In this document: in pieces, positions 54,373-62,866 of the stretch
Layout of the letters: each line of letters opens with the position of its first letter
Position numbering within the stretch: position 1 is the stretch's first letter
NCBI RefSeq assembly: GCF_000513475.1
Contig: NC_023003.1
Coordinates: 310,001-374,000, forward strand
DNA length: 64,000 nucleotides
From: Candidatus Babela massiliensis
GTDB taxonomy: Bacteria; Babelota; Babeliae; Babelales; Babelaceae
Direction of reading: 5' to 3'
Notes under the pieces: model-generated
What the model was told of the DNA's origin: nothing
What the model saw: the letters and a program-made list of their open reading frames with translations, nothing else
The model's database searches: none
Translations under genes and position numbers: made by a program

Positions 54373-56463
54373 ATGAAACAATTTTTAAAATCGGTTTTTT
54401 GTATAAGTCTACTATTAAGTAGCCCAGGAATTATAAGTAGTACTGATTGCGATAGCTGCTATAGTAGTAGGTCAAGTTGCGAAGATTATTCGTGCGATGA
54501 TAACTTCGGTTGTAATACCGGATGTAACACTTATCAACCTGGATGTGGCTATAATCAAGACTGCGATAACTCTTGCGACAATTGCAGCCTTTCGTGTGAT
54601 AATAGCTGCTCAGAGGATGATTGCTTTAGTTGTGATAATGCACCGGTAAGAACTTATTTACATATAAGATCTCAAGGTGCTAATACAGCACGTGAACTTG
54701 TAGGCTGGCAATGGGATATAAATTTACCATTTATGTGTAACAACTATGGAGTTGCTTACTTAGCTTATGAATATCAAAGATCATTTAACTCATGCAGAAT
54801 AGCTAATTCACTTTTTGGCGGTCGTACATTAAGATTCTCCGGAAGTTTAGTACCAGGAAGAGATTCAAGAAACGAACTTCTTGCTGATAACTTTGGTTTA
54901 TCACGTACTTTCCAAGGAAGCTTAACTTTCTCCCCAAGAATACAAAACCATATTATAGATCTTGGTTACTTTATGGGACTTGATTGTTGGCTACAGGGCT
55001 CTTACATTAGATTCCATGCGCCAATAACTTATAGTCATTGGTCTTTACAAGCACGTGAATGTGTAACATGCCCAGGAAGCTGTACTGAAAGTGCTTGCTA
55101 CTATGGAAGTGATGATGTAGCATCTTCAACAACTCCTGTATATGAACCAAGCGTACCTGTAACTACGGTAGCAACTTCTTTACGTCAAGCATTAGGTGGT
55201 AATTACTTATTTGGTGATATGCAAACTCCATGGTGTGCTGGTAGATTTGATTTCTGCGGCCGCGGCAAATGGGGTCTTGCAGATATAGACGTTATTTTAG
55301 GTTATAACTTCCTCAATAATGATTGCTATCATTTTGGCGCATATCTACAAATGGTATTAAATACAGGACCAAAACCAAAGGATTTCTATGTATTTAGCCC
55401 TGTTGTAGGTAATGGTGGTCACTTTGAACTTGGGGCTGGTATTTCTGCACACTGGTCATTCTGGTCAAATGAAACTCAAAACTTAGCATTATTCTTAGAA
55501 GGTAACATTACTCATATGTTCCAAAATGAACAATGTCGTTTATTCGATCTTTGTAATGGTGGAGCGTTCAGCAGATATATGTTACTTAAAGAATATGATA
55601 CTAATGGTTTGACAAACACTTATAATGGCAACTTAGTAAGCGCAACTTGTTTCACCAATAGACGTGTTGATGTAAAAGTTGACATTAAAGGTGATCTTGC
55701 TATAAAACTTGCTTATCGCTGGTGCGGTTGGGGTATTGACGTAGGTTATAATATTTACGGACATAGCCATGAAACAATCAGATTTAAATGTGATGAAAGC
55801 AATGATTGCGCTCCTCAAAGAATTCTTAGCCCTAAAGGTACTGAAGGCGTATGTTGCTTCAATTATCCTGTAGTTTGTGTTCCAACAACAGCTGGAACTT
55901 ATAATTCAACTATATTCCCTGATAATGCTACACTACCTGCAGGCACCGCAGTATGTGATGTAACCACAGGATCTTGTCCAACTTCTTCTGCTGATGCAAC
56001 TCCGTTTACAGGATCTTACAGAGTTACAGCGGTGAATAATAATGGCAGTCAACCTAATGCAACAGCATATAACGGTTATCCTGTAACAAATCCTAACCCA
56101 ACCACAGGAACAAGTACTGCTTGTGCAGTAGCTTTATCTGCAAATAACACAACAGTCGTTCCATCAACAGGTGCTTTAGTTTCTGCTCTAGTAAGTGATG
56201 GTTATGTTTTATGTAACAATTTTGCTCCAGTGGCTCCTTTAACAAAAGCAGATCTTAATAGAAGATCAGCAGAATCCGTATCACAGTTAACCAACAAAAT
56301 ATTTGGCCATATTAACTATACTTGGTATGACAAATGCGGTTGGAATCCACAACTTGGTGTAGGTGCTGAAGCTGAATTTAGTAACAGACGTAATTCAGAA
56401 ATTTGCAGAAAAGCAGATTTAGAACAATGGGGTGTTTGGTTTAAAGGCGCTATTACCTTCTAA
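54373..56463 (+). CDS. Cys-rich outer-membrane beta-barrel-like surface protein 2
   Basis: A 696-residue exported protein with a signal peptide (about 1-22), a very Cys/Ser/Asn-rich head (about 24-92, more than 15 Cys in repeated CD-N-SC patterns), the motif RSQGANTARELVGWQ (about 99-113), a long beta-type domain with the family patterns LLADNFGLS, LFGDMQTPWCAG, DIDVILGYNF and RWCGWGIDVGYN, a Thr/Asn-rich variable stretch (about 490-620), and a C-terminal WGVWFKGAITF. It is a probable major surface barrel. The Cys-rich head recalls disulfide-linked envelopes of chlamydiae; this is an analogy, not homology. Confidence 0.8.
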   Translation: MKQFLKSVFCISLLLSSPGIISSTDCDSCYSSRSSCEDYSCDDNFGCNTGCNTYQPGCGYNQDCDNSCDNCSLSCDNSCSEDDCFSCDNAPVRTYLHIRSQGANTARELVGWQWDINLPFMCNNYGVAYLAYEYQRSFNSCRIANSLFGGRTLRFSGSLVPGRDSRNELLADNFGLSRTFQGSLTFSPRIQNHIIDLGYFMGLDCWLQGSYIRFHAPITYSHWSLQARECVTCPGSCTESACYYGSDDVASSTTPVYEPSVPVTTVATSLRQALGGNYLFGDMQTPWCAGRFDFCGRGKWGLADIDVILGYNFLNNDCYHFGAYLQMVLNTGPKPKDFYVFSPVVGNGGHFELGAGISAHWSFWSNETQNLALFLEGNITHMFQNEQCRLFDLCNGGAFSRYMLLKEYDTNGLTNTYNGNLVSATCFTNRRVDVKVDIKGDLAIKLAYRWCGWGIDVGYNIYGHSHETIRFKCDESNDCAPQRILSPKGTEGVCCFNYPVVCVPTTAGTYNSTIFPDNATLPAGTAVCDVTTGSCPTSSADATPFTGSYRVTAVNNNGSQPNATAYNGYPVTNPNPTTGTSTACAVALSANNTTVVPSTGALVSALVSDGYVLCNNFAPVAPLTKADLNRRSAESVSQLTNKIFGHINYTWYDKCGWNPQLGVGAEAEFSNRRNSEICRKADLEQWGVWFKGAITF

Positions 56464-56490
56464 TTCTGACATTGCAATCAAAACTAACAC

Positions 56491-56525
56491 AAAAAAAGAG
56501 ACTCGGTTGTCGAGTCTCTTTTTTT
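56491..56525 (+). terminator. Strong terminator of surface protein 2
   Basis: Perfect 15-bp arms (56491-56505 and 56511-56525) with a GAGACTCG core, a 5-base loop and a 7-T run. Confidence 0.92.
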
Positions 56526-56744
56526 ACTTCATTAATCTTAAATTAAAATAAGTTTTATATCGCTTAATAAATAATTAAAAATTAATTTAAGTTTCTATAA
56601 ACATGAATTAATAGTCTTGAATTTATAAAACTTCAAAGCATAAAATTCATCAAATTCAATAAATTTATAAATTTAATCAAAAAGCTTTACTTTAATCTCT
56701 GCTAGTATCTAGAATATGTAGAAACTGAAAACAGTAGGTAAATA

Positions 56745-56787
56745 TATCGGTTGTTTCAATCCAAATATTTGGATGAATAAAAGGGAG
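56745..56787 (+). promoter_or_regulatory. Conserved leader element before surface protein 3
   Basis: The second copy of TATCGGTTGTTTCA, followed by a palindromic ATCC...GGAT hairpin (56759-56774) and GGGAG (56783-56787) before the ATG at 56793. The hairpin arms differ in sequence from the first copy but occupy the same place, which suggests structure is conserved. Confidence 0.6.
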
Positions 56788-56792
56788 TACTT

Positions 56793-58865
56793 ATGAAAAA
56801 ATTTATAACAACAGCATTTTGTGTAACATTACTTTTAAGCAGTTTTGAAAAAATATACGCAAAAAACTATGATTCCTCATCTAATTCTGTAGATAATTTT
56901 TCAGATAAGAGAGATTATAAATCTTGTAATTCATGCTCAAATGACTGCGATTTAGCCGTATGCGAAAGCAGCTCATCGTGTGAATCTTATAGCTCTTGCG
57001 ATAATTTGACCAATAATTATGATTGCACTAATTATTGTCAATATACATGTAACAATAATTGTGATAATAGCTGCGATAGTTGCGATGAGGGATGTAATGG
57101 CGGAAATTGCTCATTATGTTGTGCAACTCCAGTAAGAACAGCTATGCATTTTAGATCTCAAGGGGCAAATACTGCAAGAGAGCTTGTAGGTTGGCAATGG
57201 GAAATCAATTTACCGTTTATGTGTAATAACTACGGTGCTGCTTACTTTGCTTATGAATATCAAAGATCTTTTAATGATAAAATCATCGCAAATGCACTTT
57301 TTGGAAATTGCAGATTAAACTTTTCAGGTAGCGCAGTAGCAAATAGATCAAGCAATGATCTTTTAGCAGATAACTTCGGCCTTTCAAGCAATTTCCAAGG
57401 AAGCATACGGTTTAACCCAAGAATTCAAAATCATATATTCGATTTTGGTTACTACCAAGGGCTTGATTGTTGGATTCAAGGCTCTTACTTAAGATTACAT
57501 GCACCTGTAGTATTAACCTATTGGGAATTAAGACCTTGTGAAACTTCTTGCAATACAACAACAACCGATTTTGATACCTGCTATGTAGATAGCACTTCAA
57601 ATCAACCAACAGCTCCTGCTCAAAGTATCTTACAAGCATTAACCGGAAACTTCTTATTTGGTGATATGCAAACACCTTGGTGCGCTGGAAAATTTGACCC
57701 TTGTTCAAGAAAAAGAGTAGGACTTGCTGATATAGACGTTATTTTAGGATATAATTTCTTAAATACTGATTGCTATCATTTAGGGCTTTATGCACAATTA
57801 GTTATGCCTACAGGAAAAAAATATAAAGATAGATTTATCTTTGATCCAGTAGTTGGAAACTATGGTCATTTTGAAGTAGGTGGCGGTGTTTCTGCTCATG
57901 CAGTTTTATGGTCAAGTAATGATCATAATTTAGCTGCATTTTTAGAAGGTAACTTAACTCATATGTGCAAGACACATCAATGCAGGTTATTTGATTTCCA
58001 AAATGCTGGTGCATTTAGCAGATACTTATTACTTAAAGAATATGATGCATCTGGAGTTTATACTGGACGCTTAATTAATGCTACTTGTTTTAATAATAGA
58101 CGCGTAGATGTAAGAGTAAATATCAAAGGTGATGCTTCTGTTAAACTTGCCTATCGTTGGTGTGGTTGGGGCGCAGATCTTGGTTATAATATTTACGGAC
58201 ATAGCAGTGAAAGCGTTAAATTCAGAGATGATTCTTGTGTAAATCCTGCATGGCAATATGCAATCAAAGGAAGTGCTCCTGTATGCTGCTCAAGCTATCC
58301 TGTTGCTTGTGTTCCATCAGGTGATACTTATACTCAAATGATATTTCCAGATGGAGCAACTTTACCGACAGGTACATTAGCATGTTCAGTAAATACACAA
58401 GACGGTAGTGCAACTTGTGAAGCTACTAATCCAGCTCTTTCCTCTTATACTGTAAATACAACACTCAATAATGGAGCACAACCTAGTGCAACTGCTTTTG
58501 CAGCCAGCCCAATTACAATAAGCTCTCCTGAAGGTTGCAGCGTTTGCTTAAATCAAACAGTAACCGCTCCTATTAATATTTCTCAATTAACAACTGAAGG
58601 ATTTGTGCTTGTTGATAATAATTCACCAACAAGATTTGTAACTCCAGGAGATTTTAATATTAGATCTGCTGAATCCATTGGAGTATTAACTCATAAGATA
58701 TTTGCTCATTTAAACTACGTTTGGTACGATAGATGTGGTTATAATCCACAGCTTGGTATAGGTGGCGAAGCAGAATTCAATGATAATCATATCAATGACT
58801 TAAATTGCAAAAATGCCGGTTTAAGTCAATGGGGTGTATGGTTAAAAGGTAATATATCATTCTAA
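56793..58865 (+). CDS. Cys-rich outer-membrane beta-barrel-like surface protein 3
   Basis: A 690-residue paralogue of the preceding gene with a signal peptide (about 1-23), a Cys/Ser/Asn-rich head (about 45-112), RSQGANTARELVGWQ (about 120-134), the same core patterns (LLADNFGLS, LFGDMQTPWCAG, DIDVILGYNF, RWCGWGADLGYN), a Thr/Ser-rich variable stretch, and a C-terminal WGVWLKGNISF. Head and variable stretch diverge most from protein 2, as expected for exposed parts. It shares a bidirectional terminator with acpP. Confidence 0.8.
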   Translation: MKKFITTAFCVTLLLSSFEKIYAKNYDSSSNSVDNFSDKRDYKSCNSCSNDCDLAVCESSSSCESYSSCDNLTNNYDCTNYCQYTCNNNCDNSCDSCDEGCNGGNCSLCCATPVRTAMHFRSQGANTARELVGWQWEINLPFMCNNYGAAYFAYEYQRSFNDKIIANALFGNCRLNFSGSAVANRSSNDLLADNFGLSSNFQGSIRFNPRIQNHIFDFGYYQGLDCWIQGSYLRLHAPVVLTYWELRPCETSCNTTTTDFDTCYVDSTSNQPTAPAQSILQALTGNFLFGDMQTPWCAGKFDPCSRKRVGLADIDVILGYNFLNTDCYHLGLYAQLVMPTGKKYKDRFIFDPVVGNYGHFEVGGGVSAHAVLWSSNDHNLAAFLEGNLTHMCKTHQCRLFDFQNAGAFSRYLLLKEYDASGVYTGRLINATCFNNRRVDVRVNIKGDASVKLAYRWCGWGADLGYNIYGHSSESVKFRDDSCVNPAWQYAIKGSAPVCCSSYPVACVPSGDTYTQMIFPDGATLPTGTLACSVNTQDGSATCEATNPALSSYTVNTTLNNGAQPSATAFAASPITISSPEGCSVCLNQTVTAPINISQLTTEGFVLVDNNSPTRFVTPGDFNIRSAESIGVLTHKIFAHLNYVWYDRCGYNPQLGIGGEAEFNDNHINDLNCKNAGLSQWGVWLKGNISF

Positions 58866-58875
58866 ACTATAAATA

Positions 58876-58911
58876 AAAAAATATAGGGCTAAAAACTAGC
58901 CCTATATTTTT
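58876..58911. terminator. Bidirectional terminator between surface protein 3 and acpP
   Basis: A stem of about 15 bp with a TAGGGCTA/TAGCCCTA core, a 5-base loop AAAAC (58892-58896), A-tract on one side and T-tract on the other, between convergent genes. Confidence 0.9.
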
Positions 58912-58918
58912 AAAATTA

Positions 58919-59182
58919 TTAACTTGATTTGTGTTTTAAATTATAAATATAATTCACCGCATCATCTATAGTATTTAATTTCTCAGCATCTTCGTCATTG
59001 ATTTCTAGCTTAAACTCTTCCTCAAGTCGCATCACAATTTCAACTCTATCAAGAGAATCAGCTCCTAAACTATCAATAGTAGCATCAGCAGTTATAGAAC
59101 TTTCAGGGACATTTAGCTGTTTAGAAACAAGAGATACTATTTTATTACGTATTTCATTTTTTTCATTTTGATCTACTGACAT
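58919..59182 (-). CDS. acpP: Acyl carrier protein
   Basis: An 87-residue acidic helical carrier protein. The phosphopantetheine attachment Ser43 lies in the standard GADSLDRVE motif, followed by the [21 protein letters not shown] pattern of helices II-III. It is last in a minus-strand run after fabD, 25 bp downstream of it. Fatty-acid or phospholipid synthesis is its usual role; the neighbouring FabD looks inactive, so acyl chains may come from other enzymes. Confidence 0.95.
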   Translation of the reverse strand: MSVDQNEKNEIRNKIVSLVSKQLNVPESSITADATIDSLGADSLDRVEIVMRLEEEFKLEINDEDAEKLNTIDDAVNYIYNLKHKSS

Positions 59183-59207
59183 TTCTCAATCCTCTTTAAT
59201 AAAGATA

Positions 59208-60218
59208 CTATATATTATTAATTCCTAATAAATTATTTATTATACTATCATTATCATTATTAATATCATTAATATCAATATTTATAGTTTCTTCTAATAT
59301 TGCCTTTAAATTATCAATATCTAATAAACTTTCTATACCTATAATTGCCTTATTGGGATAAAAATTTCTTATTTCTGAAACAAAATTTTTTGAAGGTGAA
59401 GGTATAATAATTATGTCCATATCACTAAACTGTTTTAAGACATTATTCCAGCAAATTGGCTTAATTATTAAATCCATTATAAGATTTTGTGCTGATTGAG
59501 CAGAAATCACTTCTTTACCATTTATACATGAAATCATCGGTATCAAAAGATCTTTAAAATCAACCTTGGTTAAATATAACTTAAGCTGATCAAAAATTTC
59601 TCTCAAAAGAGGATTATGTAAAGCCTCTTCCAAATTAAATTTAGTAACTTTATCAGCACCCTTGGAAGAAGCAGATTTTGCTACAGCCTCTACTGCACTA
59701 GTATTGCCTGTTACCATATGCTCGCTATCCTTTGAATAGACTGAAATTTGAGCAGAATTATCTTGAGAGCTATTTTCTTTACAGATCTTTTTTACATCGC
59801 GAGAAGATAAACCATCTATTACTACAGTTTTAACATCTATCTGCTGCTTAATTTTTGTATAAAAGTCAGAAAGCTTTTTCAAAAGATAAAGACCATCAGG
59901 AAAGCTTATTCCTCCTGAAAAACATAGCGCACTATATTCCCCCAATCCATGACCTGCTACCTTATCAACTTTTATACCAAAGTGATCTTTGAGCATAATA
60001 GCAATAGAAGTACTTAAAAGAAATATAGAAGGATAAGCATTTGAAATCTTACCTAATTCTATATCTGATGAGGCATAGCAAAGTTTTACAAAATTACTAT
60101 CTAAACAATGTGAAGCTTCTTCAAAATACTCCTGCATTATTCGAAAATTATCATATAATTCTTTTGCCATACCTACAAATTGATTCCCATAACCAGGAAA
60201 AAGCATTCCTACTTTCAT
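59208..60218 (-). CDS. fabD: FabD-like malonyl-CoA:ACP transacylase homologue lacking the nucleophile
   Basis: A 336-residue FabD-fold protein, similar along its length to malonyl-CoA:ACP transacylase. Four key sites differ: GHSLGE is GHGLGE (Gly91 instead of the catalytic Ser), the GQGSQ oxyanion loop is GYGNQ, the Arg that binds the malonyl carboxylate is missing around residue 117, and GPGxxL near the end is SPSKNF. His201 is kept. The reading frame is long and intact next to acpP, so it is probably maintained as a non-catalytic ACP- or acyl-binding protein rather than decaying, though recent loss of function cannot be excluded. An Asn/Asp/Ile-rich tail (about 305-336) is unusual. Confidence 0.85.
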   Translation of the reverse strand: MKVGMLFPGYGNQFVGMAKELYDNFRIMQEYFEEASHCLDSNFVKLCYASSDIELGKISNAYPSIFLLSTSIAIMLKDHFGIKVDKVAGHGLGEYSALCFSGGISFPDGLYLLKKLSDFYTKIKQQIDVKTVVIDGLSSRDVKKICKENSSQDNSAQISVYSKDSEHMVTGNTSAVEAVAKSASSKGADKVTKFNLEEALHNPLLREIFDQLKLYLTKVDFKDLLIPMISCINGKEVISAQSAQNLIMDLIIKPICWNNVLKQFSDMDIIIIPSPSKNFVSEIRNFYPNKAIIGIESLLDIDNLKAILEETINIDINDINNDNDSIINNLLGINNI

Positions 60219-60247
60219 AGTTAACCTCCAAAAAACTAATTAAGTGT

Positions 60248-61666
60248 TTAATGCTTCCTTACTACATTAGATAAAAATTCAACAAAAACTTTTATCCTCT
60301 GTATACTCTCTTTTTTTCCAAGCAAAATAATAATATCAAAAATGCCTGGGCTTGAAACTTTTCCTGTTAATGCTAACCTAATCGGTTGAGCTATTTCAGG
60401 TAACTTTATACCAAATTCTTTACATAATATTTTAATATCTAAAGAAATATTTTCATGAGAAAAATTTTCTTGCATATCAAGACTCGATATTAATTTCTTT
60501 AATATCGATATACTATTTTCATTAGCCCATTGATCTAAATTATGTAATTCCAAATTATGAGGCTCATTATATAATTCTACAATAAACAGTAGTAACTCTT
60601 TAAGAGTTCTTACTCTATCTTTATATAAATCTATTGATTTTAATATCTTATCTTGACTCCAATGATTTAAATTTTTAAATACATCAGCGTCTATATTTTC
60701 TGTTATATAATCAAATAAGTATTGAGATGAAGAATTACGAATATAAACACCATTGACCCACTCAAGTTTCTTAATATCAAAAATTGCTCCATGTTTTGAT
60801 ACATTTTCTAGAGTGAAATATTTAATCATTTCTTCTTTTGAAAAGATTTCTTGATCTCCATGAGCCCAGCCTAATCTTACTAGATAATTACATAAAGCGT
60901 CTGGTAAAAATCCCTCTTTTTGATAAAAATCTACTGAAGTTGCTGCATGTCTTTTACTCAATTTTCCACCATCAGGACTCAAAATCAAGGGTAAGTGTCC
61001 AAATAATGGTACTCTAAAACCACATGCTTGATATAGTAAAATTTGTTTAGGCGTATTGGATATATGCTCTTCGCCTCTTAAGATATGAGTAATATTCATA
61101 CTATTATCATCAACCACAACTGCAAAATTATAAGTAGGCATCCCATCAGATCTGAATATAACAAAATCATCAAATTGATCTATATCAAAGGTTATATCAC
61201 CTCTAATTAAATCGTTAAATTCAATCTTATCAATATTTTCAGGTAGCTTAAATCTTATAACATGAGGACTTTGAAGATCTATTTGATTAATCAAACGATT
61301 TCTACAGGTACCTTCATACTTTTTATATTCTACATTTTGATTTGATTCTTTTTCAGAACAAAAACAACGATATGCCAAATTTTTTTCAAGCATATAATTA
61401 AGTACTTTATTATATAACTCAAGACGTTGTGATTGAAAGGTTATTGGTTCATCTGATTCTATACCAACCCACTTTAATGGAATTAAAATCGAATCAACAT
61501 ATTTAGATTCTGAACGATTTAAATCAGTATCCTCAATTCTAATTATAAATTGACCTTTGTTGTGACGTGCATATAGCCAATTAAACAACGCTACTCTTAA
61601 TGAACCTAAATGCAAATAGCCCGTAGGCGATGGCGCAAATCTTACACGAATCAAATTATCTGTCAT
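60248..61666 (-). CDS. gltX: Glutamate--tRNA ligase
   Basis: A 472-residue class I synthetase with APSPTGYLHLGSLRVALFNW (HIGH type), RIEDTD, the cofactor-region NFAVVVDD, and KLSKRHA (KMSKS type), with a complete C-terminal anticodon domain. In organisms with GatCAB it often also charges tRNA-Gln, which agrees with gatCA in this window. It lies 14 bp after the upstream YfgM-like gene and 29 bp before fabD. Confidence 0.95.
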   Translation of the reverse strand: MTDNLIRVRFAPSPTGYLHLGSLRVALFNWLYARHNKGQFIIRIEDTDLNRSESKYVDSILIPLKWVGIESDEPITFQSQRLELYNKVLNYMLEKNLAYRCFCSEKESNQNVEYKKYEGTCRNRLINQIDLQSPHVIRFKLPENIDKIEFNDLIRGDITFDIDQFDDFVIFRSDGMPTYNFAVVVDDNSMNITHILRGEEHISNTPKQILLYQACGFRVPLFGHLPLILSPDGGKLSKRHAATSVDFYQKEGFLPDALCNYLVRLGWAHGDQEIFSKEEMIKYFTLENVSKHGAIFDIKKLEWVNGVYIRNSSSQYLFDYITENIDADVFKNLNHWSQDKILKSIDLYKDRVRTLKELLLFIVELYNEPHNLELHNLDQWANENSISILKKLISSLDMQENFSHENISLDIKILCKEFGIKLPEIAQPIRLALTGKVSSPGIFDIIILLGKKESIQRIKVFVEFLSNVVRKH

Positions 61667-61680
61667 AATATTTCTTAAGT

Positions 61681-62328
61681 TTATAAGGATTCTAATCTAG
61701 ATTTAGCTAAATTATACCAACTTGAATCTTGTTTATCTTTGTTAATAATTGTTTGCCAAAGTTCTTTAGCTTTATCTTTATTAGATTTAAAGAACTCATT
61801 AAGACCTAAATTATATATAGCCATATCCTGAAGAGGATTATTTACATTATTTGCAAGACCTTTAAGCTCATCATAACCTTGAGATTCTAACTGTGTATCT
61901 TTAGAGTCTAACTTTAATAATGCTCTTTTTATAGAATAAGCATAATATAATGGATCATTTTGCTTAACAGAATTAACAATTGTATCAAATATTTCAGCCG
62001 CTTCTTTATACTTATTTTGTTTTAAAAGCGTCTCTGCTTGATAGCTTAAAAATAAAGGATATAATTTAGAATTTTTATGTTTTTGAGCTGCTGCTTTCAA
62101 TATATGCTCAATATCATTTAAATCATCTTTATTATTTAAATGTATCTTTTTGCTATATTCTTGAGCAATTTTTGCAAATTCTTGACTAGCTGCTTGCTCA
62201 CTCTTATTTTTATAATAAGAATAACCAAACCACGATAAACCTAATAAAGAAGTTAATACAAATGCCATTACTAATAATACTATATAATTTCTATATTTAG
62301 AATTTCCAACAAGATTAGAGTAAACCAT
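61681..62328 (-). CDS. YfgM-like membrane-anchored TPR protein
   Basis: 215 residues: a short cytoplasmic N-terminus, one membrane segment (about 15-38), then a periplasmic helical domain with TPR-like units (for example YPLFLSYQAETLLKQNKYKEA and YNLGLNEFFKSNKDKAKELW). Size and plan match YfgM/tetratricopeptide-like proteins that assist translocon-associated periplasmic chaperones. It is immediately upstream of gltX. Confidence 0.75.
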   Translation of the reverse strand: MVYSNLVGNSKYRNYIVLLVMAFVLTSLLGLSWFGYSYYKNKSEQAASQEFAKIAQEYSKKIHLNNKDDLNDIEHILKAAAQKHKNSKLYPLFLSYQAETLLKQNKYKEAAEIFDTIVNSVKQNDPLYYAYSIKRALLKLDSKDTQLESQGYDELKGLANNVNNPLQDMAIYNLGLNEFFKSNKDKAKELWQTIINKDKQDSSWYNLAKSRLESL

Positions 62329-62377
62329 ATCTATTCCTTTTCAAATGCTATGGGACTTCAATACTATAAAGTCATTA

Positions 62378-62419
62378 AAATAGGGCTAAACCCCAATAGA
62401 ATTGAGTTTGCCCTTATTT
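62378..62419 (-). terminator. Possible terminator after rpmF
   Basis: Imperfect arms 62378-62391 and 62406-62419 (GGGC/GCCC core, one or two bulges) downstream of rpmF, with a T-rich end on the minus strand. Confidence 0.45.
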
Positions 62420-62435
62420 AAATTATAAAAAATTT

Positions 62436-62711
62436 TTATTTATTATCTTGTTCGTTATTTTCTTGAGCATATTCTTGCATATGTTGATTTGCCTGATGTG
62501 CTTTCTTAAGCTCGCCCCTTTTTAGAACTCTATCTAATTTAGTAGCTATAACTTTTTTACCTTTATAAAAACCACACTGAGTACAAGCACTATGAGGAGG
62601 CAATGGATGCTCACAATTTGAACATTTAGCAATAGCTTTTACGCGAATAAACCTAGTAGAAGATCTCTGATCTCTTCTTCGCTTACTCGTCTTACGTTTA
62701 GGTACTGGCAT
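62436..62711 (-). CDS. rpmF: 50S ribosomal protein L32 with C-terminal extension
   Basis: 91 residues from the ATG at 62711, preceded by GGAG 6 bp upstream (the open frame starts 4 codons earlier). The MPVPKRKTSKRRRDQR start is diagnostic, and the zinc ribbon CSNC...CTQC is complete. Typical bL32 has about 55-65 residues; here a charged Gln/Asn-rich tail of about 30 residues follows the ribosomal domain. There is no plsX next door, unlike in many bacteria. Confidence 0.95.
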   Translation of the reverse strand: MPVPKRKTSKRRRDQRSSTRFIRVKAIAKCSNCEHPLPPHSACTQCGFYKGKKVIATKLDRVLKRGELKKAHQANQHMQEYAQENNEQDNK

Positions 62712-62866
62712 ACGAAGCTCCAATTTGTATTATTTTAAAAATTTACTATATTACTCTTATTTATAATTTCAGATTAAATTTATATTTTTTTCTTAAATTA
62801 TGCTAATTAAGAAAAAATACTTAATAATAATATTATACATCAAAATTTTTTTATTGCAAAAAAAGA

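Larger units (their letters stand above)
56464..56792. other. Intergenic region between surface proteins 2 and 3
   Basis: 329 bp holding the terminator at 56491-56525 and the leader at 56745-56787. The middle part (56530-56740) is AT-rich without a visible gene; a promoter for the third paralogue must lie here, but I cannot place it. Confidence 0.6.
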
